Shown: positions 18,674 to 28,599 of the stretch, one piece after another | Layout: each line of letters starts with the position of its first letter | Position numbering within the stretch: position 1 is the stretch's first letter | Source of the DNA: an uncultured Prevotellaceae bacterium | GTDB taxonomy: Bacteria; Bacteroidota; Bacteroidia; Bacteroidales; Muribaculaceae | Direction of reading: 5' to 3' | Length of the DNA: 64,000 bases | Assembly (NCBI GenBank): GCA_900318255.1 | Contig: ONJX01000011.1 | Span: 28,493 to 92,492, forward strand | Program-made: the position numbers and the translations under genes | The notes under the pieces: generated by a model | What the model was told of the DNA's origin: nothing | The model's database searches: none | What the model saw: only the letters and a program-made list of their open reading frames with translations

Positions 18674-20473
18674 TTGCTCAAGACGCTATTAAAACAGATA
18701 GGCACATTTAAAATTGCCTCGATACTCACCCCCATCTTCATTGCCCTTGAGGTGGTGATGGGAGTACTCATACCCTACGTCACATCATGGATCATCGACG
18801 AGGGCATTGCTAAAAACGACTTGCCCAACGTGTATAAATATGGTGCCATCATGCTGGTGCTCGCCACCATGAGCATGATATTCGGCATCCTTGCAGGGCG
18901 GTTCTCGGCCATTGCCTCGTCGGGCTTTGCTCGCAACTTGCGCGATGCCATGTTCCGTAACATACAGACGTTCTCATTCTCCAACATCGACAAGTTCAGC
19001 TCATCGGGCCTGGTGACCCGCATGACCACCGATGTCAACAACCTGCAAAACGCATTTCAAATGCTGCTGCGCATCTCGGTGCGCGCTCCGCTGAACCTGG
19101 TGTTCAGCATCTTCATGTGCGTGTTTATCAACACCCAGATGAGCCTCATCTTCGTCATCGCTCTCGCAATACTAGGGACAGCGCTCTACCTCATCATTAG
19201 CCGCACGGTGAAGCTATTCACGCAGGTGTTCAAGAAATATGACGACCTGAACAATGTGGTGCAAGAGAATGTATCGGCAATCCGCGTGGTTAAAGCCTTT
19301 GTGCGCGAGGACTATGAGAACAAGAAGTTTAGCAAGGCGGCCCGGGCGCTCTATAGCCTCTTTGTCAAGACCGAGAGCCTGATGGCACTAAACCACCCGG
19401 TGATGATGATTGTGGTGTATGGCTGCATCATCTCGCTGTCGTGGTTTGGCGCAAAGCAGATTGTGGGCGGTGACCTTACCACGGGGCAGCTCACCTCGCT
19501 GTTCACCTATGTGATGACCATCCTCTCGGCACTGATGATGCTCTCCATGATCTTTGTGCAGCTCACCATGAGTGCCGCCAGTGGCAAGCGCGTGGCCGAG
19601 GTCATCAACGAGAAAGCCCACATCGTCAACCCCGAGAACCCTGTCATGACTGTTGCCGACGGCAGCATCGACTTTAAGAATGTGAAGTTCACCTATAACA
19701 AGACTGGCACCCTCCCCACCCCAGCAACTCTGCTGGCAGGCCAGAGCGCAGCGGCTATCGACGACTGCGACTATGCCGTCAAGGACATCAATCTGCACAT
19801 CGATAGTGGCGAGACAATAGGCATAATAGGTGGCACCGGCTGTGGCAAATCTACCCTGGCGATGCTCATCAGCCGCATGTACGACGTCACCGAGGGCAGC
19901 ATCATGGTGGGCGGAGTTGACGTGCGCGACTACGACCTGGAGACACTGCGCAACAACGTGTCGATGGTGCTCCAGAAGAATGTGCTCTTCAGCGGCACTG
20001 TGCTCGACAACCTGCGGTGGGGAAAGACCGACGCCACGCTCGACGAGTGCCGCCATGCTTGTGAGCTGGCGTGCGCCCATGAGTTTATCGAGGAGATGCC
20101 CAACGGCTATGACACTATCATTGAGCAAGGAGGAGCTAATGTGTCGGGCGGACAGAAACAACGCCTGTGCATCGCTCGCGCACTGCTCAAGAGCCCCAAG
20201 GTGCTTGTGCTCGACGACTCCACCAGCGCTTGCGACACCGCTACCGACGCCCGCATCAGCAAGGCCCTGCGCGACTACATGCCCCATGTCACCAAGATCA
20301 TTGTGGCACAGCGAGTACACAGCGTGATGCACGCTAATCGCATCATAGTGATGGACGGTGGGCGAGTCACCGCATTCGACACTCACGAGAATCTGCTCAA
20401 GACCAGCGAAATCTACCGTGAGATCTACAACATCCAAACTCAAGACTCTGGCGACTTCGACAAACCAAAATAG
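18674..20473 (+). CDS. ABC exporter (fused membrane and ATPase domains)
   Basis: A 599-residue half-exporter. Six membrane segments lie in about residues 15-320, then a nucleotide-binding domain with Walker A GGTGCGKST (Lys392), signature VSGGQKQR (Ser491) and Walker B VLVLDDSTS (Asp514/515). The residue after Walker B is Asp-Ser where most ATPases have the catalytic Glu, so this may be the degenerate-site partner of a heterodimeric exporter. No second half-transporter is next to it, which is unusual for this subgroup. The start is TTG: an in-frame stop at 18659 leaves no upstream ATG. Substrate unknown (lipid or drug). Confidence 0.92.
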   Translation: MLKTLLKQIGTFKIASILTPIFIALEVVMGVLIPYVTSWIIDEGIAKNDLPNVYKYGAIMLVLATMSMIFGILAGRFSAIASSGFARNLRDAMFRNIQTFSFSNIDKFSSSGLVTRMTTDVNNLQNAFQMLLRISVRAPLNLVFSIFMCVFINTQMSLIFVIALAILGTALYLIISRTVKLFTQVFKKYDDLNNVVQENVSAIRVVKAFVREDYENKKFSKAARALYSLFVKTESLMALNHPVMMIVVYGCIISLSWFGAKQIVGGDLTTGQLTSLFTYVMTILSALMMLSMIFVQLTMSAASGKRVAEVINEKAHIVNPENPVMTVADGSIDFKNVKFTYNKTGTLPTPATLLAGQSAAAIDDCDYAVKDINLHIDSGETIGIIGGTGCGKSTLAMLISRMYDVTEGSIMVGGVDVRDYDLETLRNNVSMVLQKNVLFSGTVLDNLRWGKTDATLDECRHACELACAHEFIEEMPNGYDTIIEQGGANVSGGQKQRLCIARALLKSPKVLVLDDSTSACDTATDARISKALRDYMPHVTKIIVAQRVHSVMHANRIIVMDGGRVTAFDTHENLLKTSEIYREIYNIQTQDSGDFDKPK

Positions 20474-20550
20474 AGGAATCGGAGATCGAGAATCGAGGAA
20501 CGGGATACTGACTAAAAACTAAGAACTTAGAACCAAAAACTAAATAAACA

Positions 20551-22704
20551 ATGAAACGATTTATCTATTGCTTTGCTGTTATGCTGCTGTGCTCAGTGAC
20601 TGCCAGCGCTCAAAAGCAGTTTACCCTTGAAGACCTGAACTTTGGTGGCAAGAACTACCAAAACATGATTGCCAAGAACAAAACCCTCACTTGGCACGAC
20701 AACCAGCTTTACCACATCGAGAAAGACTCCATGTGGACCGTTGACCTCAAGAGTGGCAAGGAAAAACTAGCGTTCACCTCACAGCAAGTCAAGAGTTGGG
20801 CAGGCCTCGACAACACGCCAAACCTCAAGTGGGCATCGTTTCCCTACCCCGACAAGCCGCTGATGCTGATTTTTGACCACGACAAGCGCATTCTCGTTGA
20901 TGTGAAAAAGCACAAGCAAGAGTGGACGCAAGATTATCAGGGACAAGACATCGACTGGAGCAAGGCCAGCCGTAATGCGGCTTTCGTAAAAGACGACAAC
21001 CTGTGGATAACAACAGCCGCCGGCAAGACCTCACAGATCACCACCGACGGCTCGCGCAATATTGTCTATGCCCAGAGCGTGCACCGCAATGAGTTTGGCA
21101 TCGAGAAGGGTACCTTCTGGAGCAACAGCGGCAACCAGCTCGCGTTCTACCGCATGGACCAGAGCATGGTCACCGACTATCCGCTCATCACAGTGCCCGA
21201 GATTAACGACTCTACCCAGGTAGAAGCCACTCCAGCCCCTGAGAAATACCCCATGGCAGGCCAAACGTCACACAAAGTGCAAGTGGGCATCCTCGACATC
21301 GCATCGGGGAAAGTCATTTACCTCAACACTGGCGACCCCACCGACCGCTATTTCACCAACGTGTGCTGGAGCCCCGACGACAAGCTGGTGTATCTCTTTG
21401 AGCTAAACCGCGACCAGAACGACTGCCGCCTTGTGAGCTACGACGCCTCGACAGGTGCCAAGGTGGGAGAAATCTACCGCGAGACGAGCGACAAATATGT
21501 GGAGCCACAAACGCCCATCGCCTTCCTGCCCTGGGATGCCACAAAATTTGTGATGCAGAGCCAAAAGGACGGCTACAACCACCTCTACCTCCACAACGCC
21601 GACGGCTCGCTCATCAGGCAGCTCACCAGCGGCAAGTGGGTGGTGATGGAGATGCTGGGCTTTGACAAGGAGCGCAAGGCCATCATCATCGCCAGCAACG
21701 AGATAAGCCCCATCCAAAAGAACATTTTCAGCGTAGATGTTGCCACTGGCAAGCGCACTCGAGTTGACGAGGGCGGCAAAGGGTGGCATGGCGCAGTTCT
21801 CAACGACAACGGCACTTGGCTGGCCGACTACTACTCCGAGCCCGATGTGCCACGCAACATCGCCATCGTGAGCACCGCTACTGGCAAGGCTCAGCGCTAT
21901 TTCACTGCACCCGACCCCTGGCAGGGCTACAGCGTGCCTCAATACAGCTGCGGCACCATCAAGGCTGCCGATGGAGTCACCGACCTCTACTACCGCATGG
22001 TGAAACCCATCGACTTTGACCCAACCAAGAAATACCCAACAGTGGTATATGTGTATGGCGGACCTCACGCTCACAACGTGGACGCGCGATGGCACTACTG
22101 TAGCCGCAGCTGGGAGACCTACATGGCACAGAAGGGATACATTCTCTTCATCCTCGACAACCGAGGCAGCGAGAACCGTGGCCGCGACTTCGAGCAAGCC
22201 ACCTTCCGCCAGCTGGGGCAAGTAGAGATGCAGGACCAGATGCGCGGTGTTGACTACCTGCGCACTCTGCCTTACGTTGACATGCAACGCCTGGGAGTGC
22301 ATGGATGGAGCTTTGGTGGCTTCATGACCATCAGCCTAATGACTAACTACCCCGACGTGTTTAAAGTGGGCGTGGCCGGAGGACCAGTGATTGACTGGAA
22401 GTGGTATGAGGTGATGTATGGCGAGCGTTACATGGACACTCCACAGACCAACCCCGAGGGATATGCCAAGACCAGCCTCATCCACACTGCCAAGAACTTG
22501 AAAGGCCGCCTGCAAATCATCATCGGCCTCAACGACCCCACGGTAGTGCCACAGCACGCCTACTCCTTCCTCAAAGCGTGCATTGGCGCCGACACGCAGC
22601 CCGACTTCTTCGTATATCCTGGCCAGGGCCACAACATGGCCGGTCACCAGAGCGTACACCTGCATGAGCGCATCACACGCTACTTCGACGACTATCTCAA
22701 GTAA
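20551..22704 (+). CDS. Dipeptidyl peptidase IV (S9B serine protease)
   Basis: A 717-residue protein with signal peptide (cut after about residue 21). An N-terminal beta-propeller (about 50-470) is followed by an alpha/beta-hydrolase domain with the triad Ser587 in GWSFGG, Asp662 in GLNDPTV and His694 in GQGHNM. DPP-IV removes Xaa-Pro or Xaa-Ala dipeptides from peptide N-termini and works in the periplasm, feeding peptide use typical of Bacteroidales. The exit motif LDNRGSENRGRDF matches the S9B subfamily. A heptamer-like low-complexity stretch (about 20471-20547) lies just upstream; no clear promoter is seen, so it may be read through from the ABC gene. Confidence 0.95.
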   Translation: MKRFIYCFAVMLLCSVTASAQKQFTLEDLNFGGKNYQNMIAKNKTLTWHDNQLYHIEKDSMWTVDLKSGKEKLAFTSQQVKSWAGLDNTPNLKWASFPYPDKPLMLIFDHDKRILVDVKKHKQEWTQDYQGQDIDWSKASRNAAFVKDDNLWITTAAGKTSQITTDGSRNIVYAQSVHRNEFGIEKGTFWSNSGNQLAFYRMDQSMVTDYPLITVPEINDSTQVEATPAPEKYPMAGQTSHKVQVGILDIASGKVIYLNTGDPTDRYFTNVCWSPDDKLVYLFELNRDQNDCRLVSYDASTGAKVGEIYRETSDKYVEPQTPIAFLPWDATKFVMQSQKDGYNHLYLHNADGSLIRQLTSGKWVVMEMLGFDKERKAIIIASNEISPIQKNIFSVDVATGKRTRVDEGGKGWHGAVLNDNGTWLADYYSEPDVPRNIAIVSTATGKAQRYFTAPDPWQGYSVPQYSCGTIKAADGVTDLYYRMVKPIDFDPTKKYPTVVYVYGGPHAHNVDARWHYCSRSWETYMAQKGYILFILDNRGSENRGRDFEQATFRQLGQVEMQDQMRGVDYLRTLPYVDMQRLGVHGWSFGGFMTISLMTNYPDVFKVGVAGGPVIDWKWYEVMYGERYMDTPQTNPEGYAKTSLIHTAKNLKGRLQIIIGLNDPTVVPQHAYSFLKACIGADTQPDFFVYPGQGHNMAGHQSVHLHERITRYFDDYLK

Positions 22705-22920
22705 CTAACTGAGTCCACTTTAAAAAGTCGCTATTTTTGGAAAAAAACAAACAAAGCAGCAAAAAGAAGACAAATCCAACAAACTTAATATCAACAAAAT
22801 AGAGTTCGTTGTAATTCGTTCAATCCGTGTGCTTTTATTTTTTAAAGTGCTTTTCTTAAGTGCATCAAATAAAATAATAAAAAACTAGAAGCTAAGACGT
22901 GCAAACTGAAAACTATTATG

Positions 22921-22928
22921 TACCTTTG
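22921..22928 (+). promoter_or_regulatory. -7 box (TACCTTTG) for glycosyltransferase gene
   Basis: TACCTTTG 45 bp before the ATG at 22973. The -33 position has only a weak match. Confidence 0.5.
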
Positions 22929-22972
22929 CACAGATTTTAAACGAAACTATTGCAAATAGCACAAGCGAGGTC

Positions 22973-24157
22973 ATGATTTTTTCGCTCGAAATACATTATA
23001 TAGTATGGGCACTACTAGGGGTAGCGCTGCTGCTGTCGCTAGTGTGGGTGGTGTGGTACAACCGCCGCAGCATGAGGCTGTTGAGGTTCATGAAGGTAGA
23101 TGAGCGCACTCGTCGCTACCTGTATCCAGAAGACTTGCCGTCGGTGTCGATCTTGGTCTTTGCCAACGACGACGAGCAGTGGCTCAACAAGTACCTGCCA
23201 ACCATCATGCAGCAGAAGTATCCTAAACCCTTTGAAGTGATAGTGCTCGATGACGCGTCGGCCGATGGCACTAAAGACCTTGTAGGCGAAATGATGGCCT
23301 ATTACGACCACCTTAAGATTGTGGCTGTTCCCGACCACACGCGCGCTCTCTCGCGCAAGAAGCTTGCAGTGATGCTGGGCATCAAGGCCGCCGAGCATGA
23401 TGTGGTGCTAACAACTAATGCCAACTGCCAGGTACACAGCGACCGCTGGCTCATGGCGATGATGCGCAACTTTGGACCAGGGGTTGATGTGGTGCTAGGA
23501 TATTCGCACTTTGCTCATAGCGAAGATGATAGGTTTGGTAAGAATTACCGCATCTTCGACGACATGACCACATCGATGCAGTGGCTGCTCAGTGCTATTA
23601 ACGGCAAGCCCTACCGTGGCACCAGCGACAACCTTGCCTATCGCAAGGAGTTGTTCTACAAGAATAAAGGTTTCTCTAAATCGCTCGACATGAAATGGGG
23701 CGACGACGACGTGTTTGTCAGCGAGATTGCCACCGCCAGGAACACTCGCCTGGAAATCCTGCCCGCGAGCTTCATGTCGTCGCACTACGACGACCTGCCC
23801 CACGCCTTCAGCACCCTCAAGTCGCGCCGCGACTTCACGTCGCATTTTGTGAAGCACAAAACTCAGTTCCGCACCCAAGCTCTCATGTCGCTGGTCTATT
23901 ACCTGAGGTTGGCGGCTATTGCTGGAGCTGTTGCACTGGCCTATACTAACCTAGCTGTGATAGCGATTGCCGTGTTTATTTTGCTGTTCACGTGGTTGCC
24001 GTCGATGTTAGTCACTTTCAGGAACTGCTATCTGCTGCACCTGCCGCTGCTGTTGTTCTCAACACCCGTAATGGTGCTTATAAGACCCATCGTCAACTGC
24101 TACTACAAGATTAAGGGACTTTTCACCCGCAAGAACAATTACACTTCAATTATGTAG
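22973..24157 (+). CDS. Membrane-anchored family 2 glycosyltransferase
   Basis: A 394-residue protein. An N-terminal hydrophobic segment (about 5-27) is followed by a GT-A fold with SILVFANDDEQW and VIVLDDASADGT (about 55-100), and a C-terminal pair of membrane helices (about 305-365). The position of the usual DxD metal motif reads TTNANC instead of TDADC, so metal binding may be changed. MKWGDDDVFVSE (about 238-249) fits the acceptor-binding ED/DD region. Probable role: building a surface polysaccharide or lipid-linked sugar. The acyltransferase 47 bp downstream suggests a common pathway. Confidence 0.85.
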   Translation: MIFSLEIHYIVWALLGVALLLSLVWVVWYNRRSMRLLRFMKVDERTRRYLYPEDLPSVSILVFANDDEQWLNKYLPTIMQQKYPKPFEVIVLDDASADGTKDLVGEMMAYYDHLKIVAVPDHTRALSRKKLAVMLGIKAAEHDVVLTTNANCQVHSDRWLMAMMRNFGPGVDVVLGYSHFAHSEDDRFGKNYRIFDDMTTSMQWLLSAINGKPYRGTSDNLAYRKELFYKNKGFSKSLDMKWGDDDVFVSEIATARNTRLEILPASFMSSHYDDLPHAFSTLKSRRDFTSHFVKHKTQFRTQALMSLVYYLRLAAIAGAVALAYTNLAVIAIAVFILLFTWLPSMLVTFRNCYLLHLPLLLFSTPVMVLIRPIVNCYYKIKGLFTRKNNYTSIM

Positions 24158-24204
24158 CGATTCCTTTCTCTGAATTGTTCTTGCTTGTCCTCCTTTAAAA
24201 TATT

Positions 24205-25281
24205 ATGATTAAGACTCTCACATCTTGGCGTGGCATTTTTGCCATTTGCATCGTGTGCTTTCATTTTAAGATGCATGCGTTTGACCAAATGACCTATGCT
24301 GGTGTGACTTTTTTTTTCATGCTTAGTGGCTTTCTAACGGCCTATAAGCATCGCAGCATCAATTCCTGCAAGCAGTTTTACTGGCGACGCATCAAGCGCA
24401 TCTTTCCCCTGCACTGGCTAGCGCTTGCAGCAATGCTAGTCCTCGACCTGACTTTGATTCATAAGTTCCATTATGGCTGGGACTTGCCGCTGCATGTGCT
24501 GCTGCTCCAATCATGGGTGCCTAGTGAGGCTGTTTTCTACAACTACAGCATCCACTCATGGTTCTTGAGCTCGCTCATGTTCTGCGTTGTTGCCACCCCG
24601 CTGTTGCTAAAGTTTTTTAGCCGTGTGGGTTTAAAGCTTGCATGGGGGGTGATGCTCGTCGCCTGTGTGGCGGTGGCGGTAGTCAATCTCGTTGCTGGCG
24701 AGCAGTGGCACAGTTATCTCTATGTGTGTCCTGCCACAAGGCTTGTTGATTATGCCCTGGGGATGATGCTTGGCGCTACGCTGCGCGATGGTGTCATGCC
24801 CAGCCACATATCAAAGCTGCGTGCCACTGCCAGTGAGATGGTGCCACTCGCGGTGATGATGGCATTTGTCGCCTTTCATGCCAGTGGCAGTGCCATTGCC
24901 GAGCGTCTCGAACACTCCGTGCTGTGGTGGCTGCCGGTGTCGATGTTGCTGGTGATGAATGTCGTCCTCAACACTCAAGAGGGCTACATAGGTAAGATTT
25001 TGTGCCTCAAGCCACTGCTGTGGCTTGGCGGCATCAGCTTTGAGGTGTATATCTTGCAGAAGCTGGTCAACAACGTGTTTGTCTATGCCGTGGCGCCATT
25101 CTTCGGCCACTTTGGTGTGCTCATTTACGACTACAGCTTTGCTTGCACCGTGCCGCTACTGCTCCTCACTGCGTGGCTAGTGAATAAGTTTATGAAATGC
25201 TTCATGCATAATGGACAATGGCTGTGCAGAATGAACAAAAAGGATGTTGATTGTGTTCAAAAAGCTAACAAATTGCAATAA
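24205..25281 (+). CDS. Acyltransferase family 3 (OafA/YrhL-like) membrane protein
   Basis: A 358-residue protein with about ten membrane helices. The N-terminal pattern TSWRGIFAICIVCFHF and GVTFFFMLSGFL, followed by RRIKRIFPLHWLAL, is typical of Acyl_transf_3 enzymes that add acetyl or other acyl groups to cell-surface sugars. The His in CFHF corresponds to the family's conserved His. It probably modifies the product of the upstream glycosyltransferase; that link is inferred from adjacency. The stop codon lies in a small AATAACG/CGTTATT hairpin (25277-25302) in front of the T9SS operon. Confidence 0.87.
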   Translation: MIKTLTSWRGIFAICIVCFHFKMHAFDQMTYAGVTFFFMLSGFLTAYKHRSINSCKQFYWRRIKRIFPLHWLALAAMLVLDLTLIHKFHYGWDLPLHVLLLQSWVPSEAVFYNYSIHSWFLSSLMFCVVATPLLLKFFSRVGLKLAWGVMLVACVAVAVVNLVAGEQWHSYLYVCPATRLVDYALGMMLGATLRDGVMPSHISKLRATASEMVPLAVMMAFVAFHASGSAIAERLEHSVLWWLPVSMLLVMNVVLNTQEGYIGKILCLKPLLWLGGISFEVYILQKLVNNVFVYAVAPFFGHFGVLIYDYSFACTVPLLLLTAWLVNKFMKCFMHNGQWLCRMNKKDVDCVQKANKLQ

Positions 25282-25321
25282 CGACCCGAAAAATGCGTTA
25301 TTAATATAAGTTTTTACCGAA

Positions 25322-26065
25322 ATGAAGTTTTTTAACGCACGACATATTTCTTTTATCGCTCTGATTTTGACGGCCATAGCTGCTGTAGCTCAGGACAATG
25401 ACAAAATCCTGAACCGCCAGTATGCCGACATGAAGCGCATCCATTATGGCTTCTCGGTGGGTGCCAATTTCCAGGACTTGCTCATTACCAACAACGGCTA
25501 TGTGAGTGAGGATGGCCAGTCGTGGTTTGCCGATATTCCCAACCACTCTCCTGGTTTTTGTGTGAATGTGCTCGCCGACTTGCGTCTGGGAGAGCACTTC
25601 AACTTGAGGCTCTCGCCAGGTATGTACTTTGGCAACAAGGTGGTGAAATATTACAATGCCACACCTCCCGAGGGCGCTCTAGAGCCCGAAATTTTCAAAC
25701 AGAGCCAAAACGTGAAGGCCACCTACATTGTGGTGCCACTGGACTTGAAAATCTCAACCAAGCGTTATCACAACATACGTCCCTATTTCACTACTGGCGT
25801 GACGGGGCTCTACGACCTCAGCAAGGAGCGTCCTGAGCAGCTGCGCCTCAAGGACCTGGATGTGATGCTCACCGTGGGCATGGGGTGCGACATCTACTTG
25901 CCGTTCTTCAAGCTGTGCCCTGAGGTGAAATTCTGCTTTGGTCTTAGAAACCTGCTTGAGACCAAGCGCCCTGACTTGCAAGACAACCCCGCAATGGAGG
26001 TCTTCACCAAGAGCGTGAGCAAAATCAAGAATAACATGGTGGTTGTGACGTTTTATTTTGAATAA
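25322..26065 (+). CDS. porT: PorT-like outer-membrane beta-barrel protein of the T9SS
   Basis: A 247-residue protein with signal peptide (cut after about residue 23, AVAQ). It is rich in alternating strands ending with VVVTFYFE, a typical barrel C-terminus. GFSVGANFQDL near the N-terminus and the YFTTGVTGLYDLS region resemble PorT, the roughly 240-residue barrel needed for type IX secretion. Position directly in front of porP supports this. It could also be another member of the outer-membrane PorT_2 barrel family, so the symbol is a likely rather than certain assignment. Confidence 0.75.
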   Translation: MKFFNARHISFIALILTAIAAVAQDNDKILNRQYADMKRIHYGFSVGANFQDLLITNNGYVSEDGQSWFADIPNHSPGFCVNVLADLRLGEHFNLRLSPGMYFGNKVVKYYNATPPEGALEPEIFKQSQNVKATYIVVPLDLKISTKRYHNIRPYFTTGVTGLYDLSKERPEQLRLKDLDVMLTVGMGCDIYLPFFKLCPEVKFCFGLRNLLETKRPDLQDNPAMEVFTKSVSKIKNNMVVVTFYFE

Positions 26066-26073
26066 CAAAGTTT

Positions 26074-27054
26074 ATGCGACGATATTTAAAGACATTGCTT
26101 TTCTCGGTCTCGCTGGTGCTTGCCGCTAATGGTTTCCAAGCGGCGGCACAAATCGATGCACAGCTCACTCAATACTGGGCGCTGCCGTCTTATTACAACC
26201 CCAGCTCGATAGGCAATGTCGATTTCATCCACATCACTGCTGGCAGCAAGCTGCAGTGGATAGGCGTCAAGCATGCTCCCATGGACTTCCTGGCGATGGC
26301 CGACATGCCATTTAAATTCCTAGGTAAGCGCTGGGGTGCCGGACTGATGCTTCAGCAGGAGAATGTGGGTCTTTTCAGCACGCAGACCGTGGCAGCACAA
26401 ATTGCGTGGAAGAAGAAAATGCTTGGCGGTACGCTGAGCGTGGGAGCGCAGGTGGGACTGCTCAACCAGTCGTTCAAGGGCGACAGCATCAGGGTGCCTG
26501 AGAATGACAGTTATCACACCAGTGCCGACGATGCCATCCCCAAAGGCGTGGTCAATGGCAAAGCCCTTGATGTGGCTGCCGGTGTGACATTCACCCACAA
26601 GTGGTTCTGGGTGTCGCTCTCTGGCACTCACCTCACTGCCCCCACCATCAACATGAAAGCTGGTGAGAACGAAGAAGATTTGTATCAGTTCGACACCGGT
26701 CGCAACTTTTATTTGATGGCAGGCAGCAATATTCCCATTAAAAATACGTTAATTGAAATACAGCCGTCGATAATGGTGAAGACCGACACTAAGTTCTGGC
26801 AATATGAGGCCACAGCTCGGTTTCGCTACAACAAGTTTATCTCGGCGGGTGTCGCCTATAGGCACAAAGACGCCGTGTGCGCCATGATTGGAGCGGAGTT
26901 CAAGAATTTCTTTGTGGGCTATGCCTACGATTTTCCCATCTCGGCAATGAACAAGGCCACGCACGGCAGCCATGAGCTTTTCTTGAACTATAACGTGAAG
27001 CTCAACATGGGTGAGGTGAACAGAAACAAGCACAAGAGCATTCGCATCATGTGA
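26074..27054 (+). CDS. porP: PorP/SprF family outer-membrane protein of the T9SS
   Basis: A 326-residue protein with signal peptide (cut near residue 25, QAAAQ). The PorP_SprF family opening AQLTQYWALPSYYNPSSIG and the internal GAGLMLQQENVGLFSTQ motif are clear. The C-terminus is barrel-like. In Porphyromonas PorP works with the PorK-PorN ring; SprF relatives help individual cargo leave. The gene starts 8 bp after porT and precedes porK, the standard T9SS order. Confidence 0.93.
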   Translation: MRRYLKTLLFSVSLVLAANGFQAAAQIDAQLTQYWALPSYYNPSSIGNVDFIHITAGSKLQWIGVKHAPMDFLAMADMPFKFLGKRWGAGLMLQQENVGLFSTQTVAAQIAWKKKMLGGTLSVGAQVGLLNQSFKGDSIRVPENDSYHTSADDAIPKGVVNGKALDVAAGVTFTHKWFWVSLSGTHLTAPTINMKAGENEEDLYQFDTGRNFYLMAGSNIPIKNTLIEIQPSIMVKTDTKFWQYEATARFRYNKFISAGVAYRHKDAVCAMIGAEFKNFFVGYAYDFPISAMNKATHGSHELFLNYNVKLNMGEVNRNKHKSIRIM

Positions 27055-27113
27055 TGCTCGTTAGATTTGATTAGCAACACGATTAACAGATAACATATTC
27101 TATCAAAATATAT

Positions 27114-28559
27114 ATGAAAAAGTTATTGATTTTTTGCTTTACGATAGTAATGCTGGCATCTTGCAGCGGAGTTCGTAAGTCTCTCAACAGTGGTGGAGGT
27201 GAAGTGACCGGAGTGGGAGCCGTCACCTTCAATGAGCCCACACCCTATGGCATGGTGCTCATCGACTGTGGCTCGATGAAGGAAGGCCCGGCAATGCGCG
27301 ACTCGCTCTGGGGCATCGACTCCACAGCAAGAGGTGTGAGCGTTGACGCCTTCTGGATGGACGAGAACGAGGTGACCAACAGCAAGTACAAGCAGTTTGT
27401 ATATTGGGTGCGCGACTCCATCATCCGCGAGCGTCTCGCCGACCCTGCTTATGGCGGCAACGAGGAGTTCAAAATTGAGGAGGACAAAGATGGCAACCCC
27501 ATCAAGCCTCACCTCAACTGGAACCGCAATATCCCCTGGAAAAACCCTAGCGAGGATGAGGAACGCGCCATCGAGAGCGTTTATCGCACCAACCCCATCA
27601 CTGGCAAGAAGGAGCTTGACCCACGGCAGATGAACTACCGCTACGAGGTGTATAACCTCACCGAGGCCGCCAAGCGCCGCAACCGCTTTGACCCCACCAC
27701 TCGCGATTACAACACCGACCATGAAGTGCCCACCACCAATCCCACCATCAGCAAGGACACCGCCTTTGTTGATGACGATGGACGCATCATTCGCCAGACC
27801 ATCACTCGTCCGCTGCAGAGCGAGTACGACTTCGTCAACACCTATATCGTGAACATCTTCCCCGATACCACGTGCTGGATCAACGACTTTGAGAACAGCT
27901 ACAATGAGCCCTACGTGCGCATGTATTTTGCTAACGGCAACTTCAACAGCCACCCTGTGGTGGGCGTGAGTTGGGAGCAGGCTAACGCCTTCTGCCACTG
28001 GCGCACCGAGTTCTTGAAGAAGTCTCTAGGCAAGGAAGGAGTGTATATCGAGCCCTTTCGACTCCCCACCGAGGCCGAGTGGGAGTTTGCTGCTCGTGCC
28101 GGCAAGAACGAGAACATCTACCCGTGGGACGGCAACATACCGCTCACCGAGGATGAGGGGTGCTTCTATGCCAACTTCAAGCCTAACGAAGGTAACTATG
28201 TGCGGGACGGAAGCATCATAACGTCGCCAGTAGGCACTTATGAACCTAATGACAACGGGCTCTTTGACATGGCTGGCAACGTGAGCGAGTGGACCTCCAC
28301 AAGCTACACCGAGAGCATCGACCGCATGACTAACGACCTAAACCCCGAGTATCGCTACAACGTGGCTAAGGAAGACCCTTACAAGATGTCGCGCAAGATA
28401 GTGCGTGGTGGCTCATGGAAAGACGTGGCCCACAACATTCGCAGCGACATTCGCATGTGGGAATACCAGAACGAGCAACGCTCTTACATTGGCTTCCGCT
28501 GCGTGAGAACCAAGGTGGGATATGTGAAGTCGAAACGCAAAAACAACTGCTGCGACTAA
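27114..28559 (+). CDS. porK: T9SS lipoprotein PorK/GldK
   Basis: A 481-residue lipoprotein (lipobox LASC, Cys17). The body is a formylglycine-generating-enzyme-like (FGE-sulfatase) fold: FWMDENEVTNSKYKQF, HPVVGVSWEQANAFC, RLPTEAEWEFAARAG, DMAGNVSEW and RGGSWKDVAHNIRS. With PorN it forms the periplasmic ring under the outer membrane. Compared with FGE it has a large insert at about residues 115-270. Its C-terminal region does not show the NNC codon pattern found in the FGE paralogues at 38-55 kb, so it is a fixed structural copy. Confidence 0.96.
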   Translation: MKKLLIFCFTIVMLASCSGVRKSLNSGGGEVTGVGAVTFNEPTPYGMVLIDCGSMKEGPAMRDSLWGIDSTARGVSVDAFWMDENEVTNSKYKQFVYWVRDSIIRERLADPAYGGNEEFKIEEDKDGNPIKPHLNWNRNIPWKNPSEDEERAIESVYRTNPITGKKELDPRQMNYRYEVYNLTEAAKRRNRFDPTTRDYNTDHEVPTTNPTISKDTAFVDDDGRIIRQTITRPLQSEYDFVNTYIVNIFPDTTCWINDFENSYNEPYVRMYFANGNFNSHPVVGVSWEQANAFCHWRTEFLKKSLGKEGVYIEPFRLPTEAEWEFAARAGKNENIYPWDGNIPLTEDEGCFYANFKPNEGNYVRDGSIITSPVGTYEPNDNGLFDMAGNVSEWTSTSYTESIDRMTNDLNPEYRYNVAKEDPYKMSRKIVRGGSWKDVAHNIRSDIRMWEYQNEQRSYIGFRCVRTKVGYVKSKRKNNCCD

Positions 28560-28599
28560 AAACTAAAAGACAATAACACACACATAACATAGCAATAAT

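Noticed and set aside
27123..27998. Long minus-strand ORF opposite porK (291 codons)
   Set aside because: Pure shadow of the high-GC third positions of porK; Val/His/Ala-rich composition typical of antisense frames.
27114..28559. porK C-terminus as a further DGR variable region, since it has the same FGE fold and RGGSW motif
   Set aside because: The codons after RGGSW do not follow the NNC pattern, the protein continues past the FGE end, and it is a structural T9SS part.
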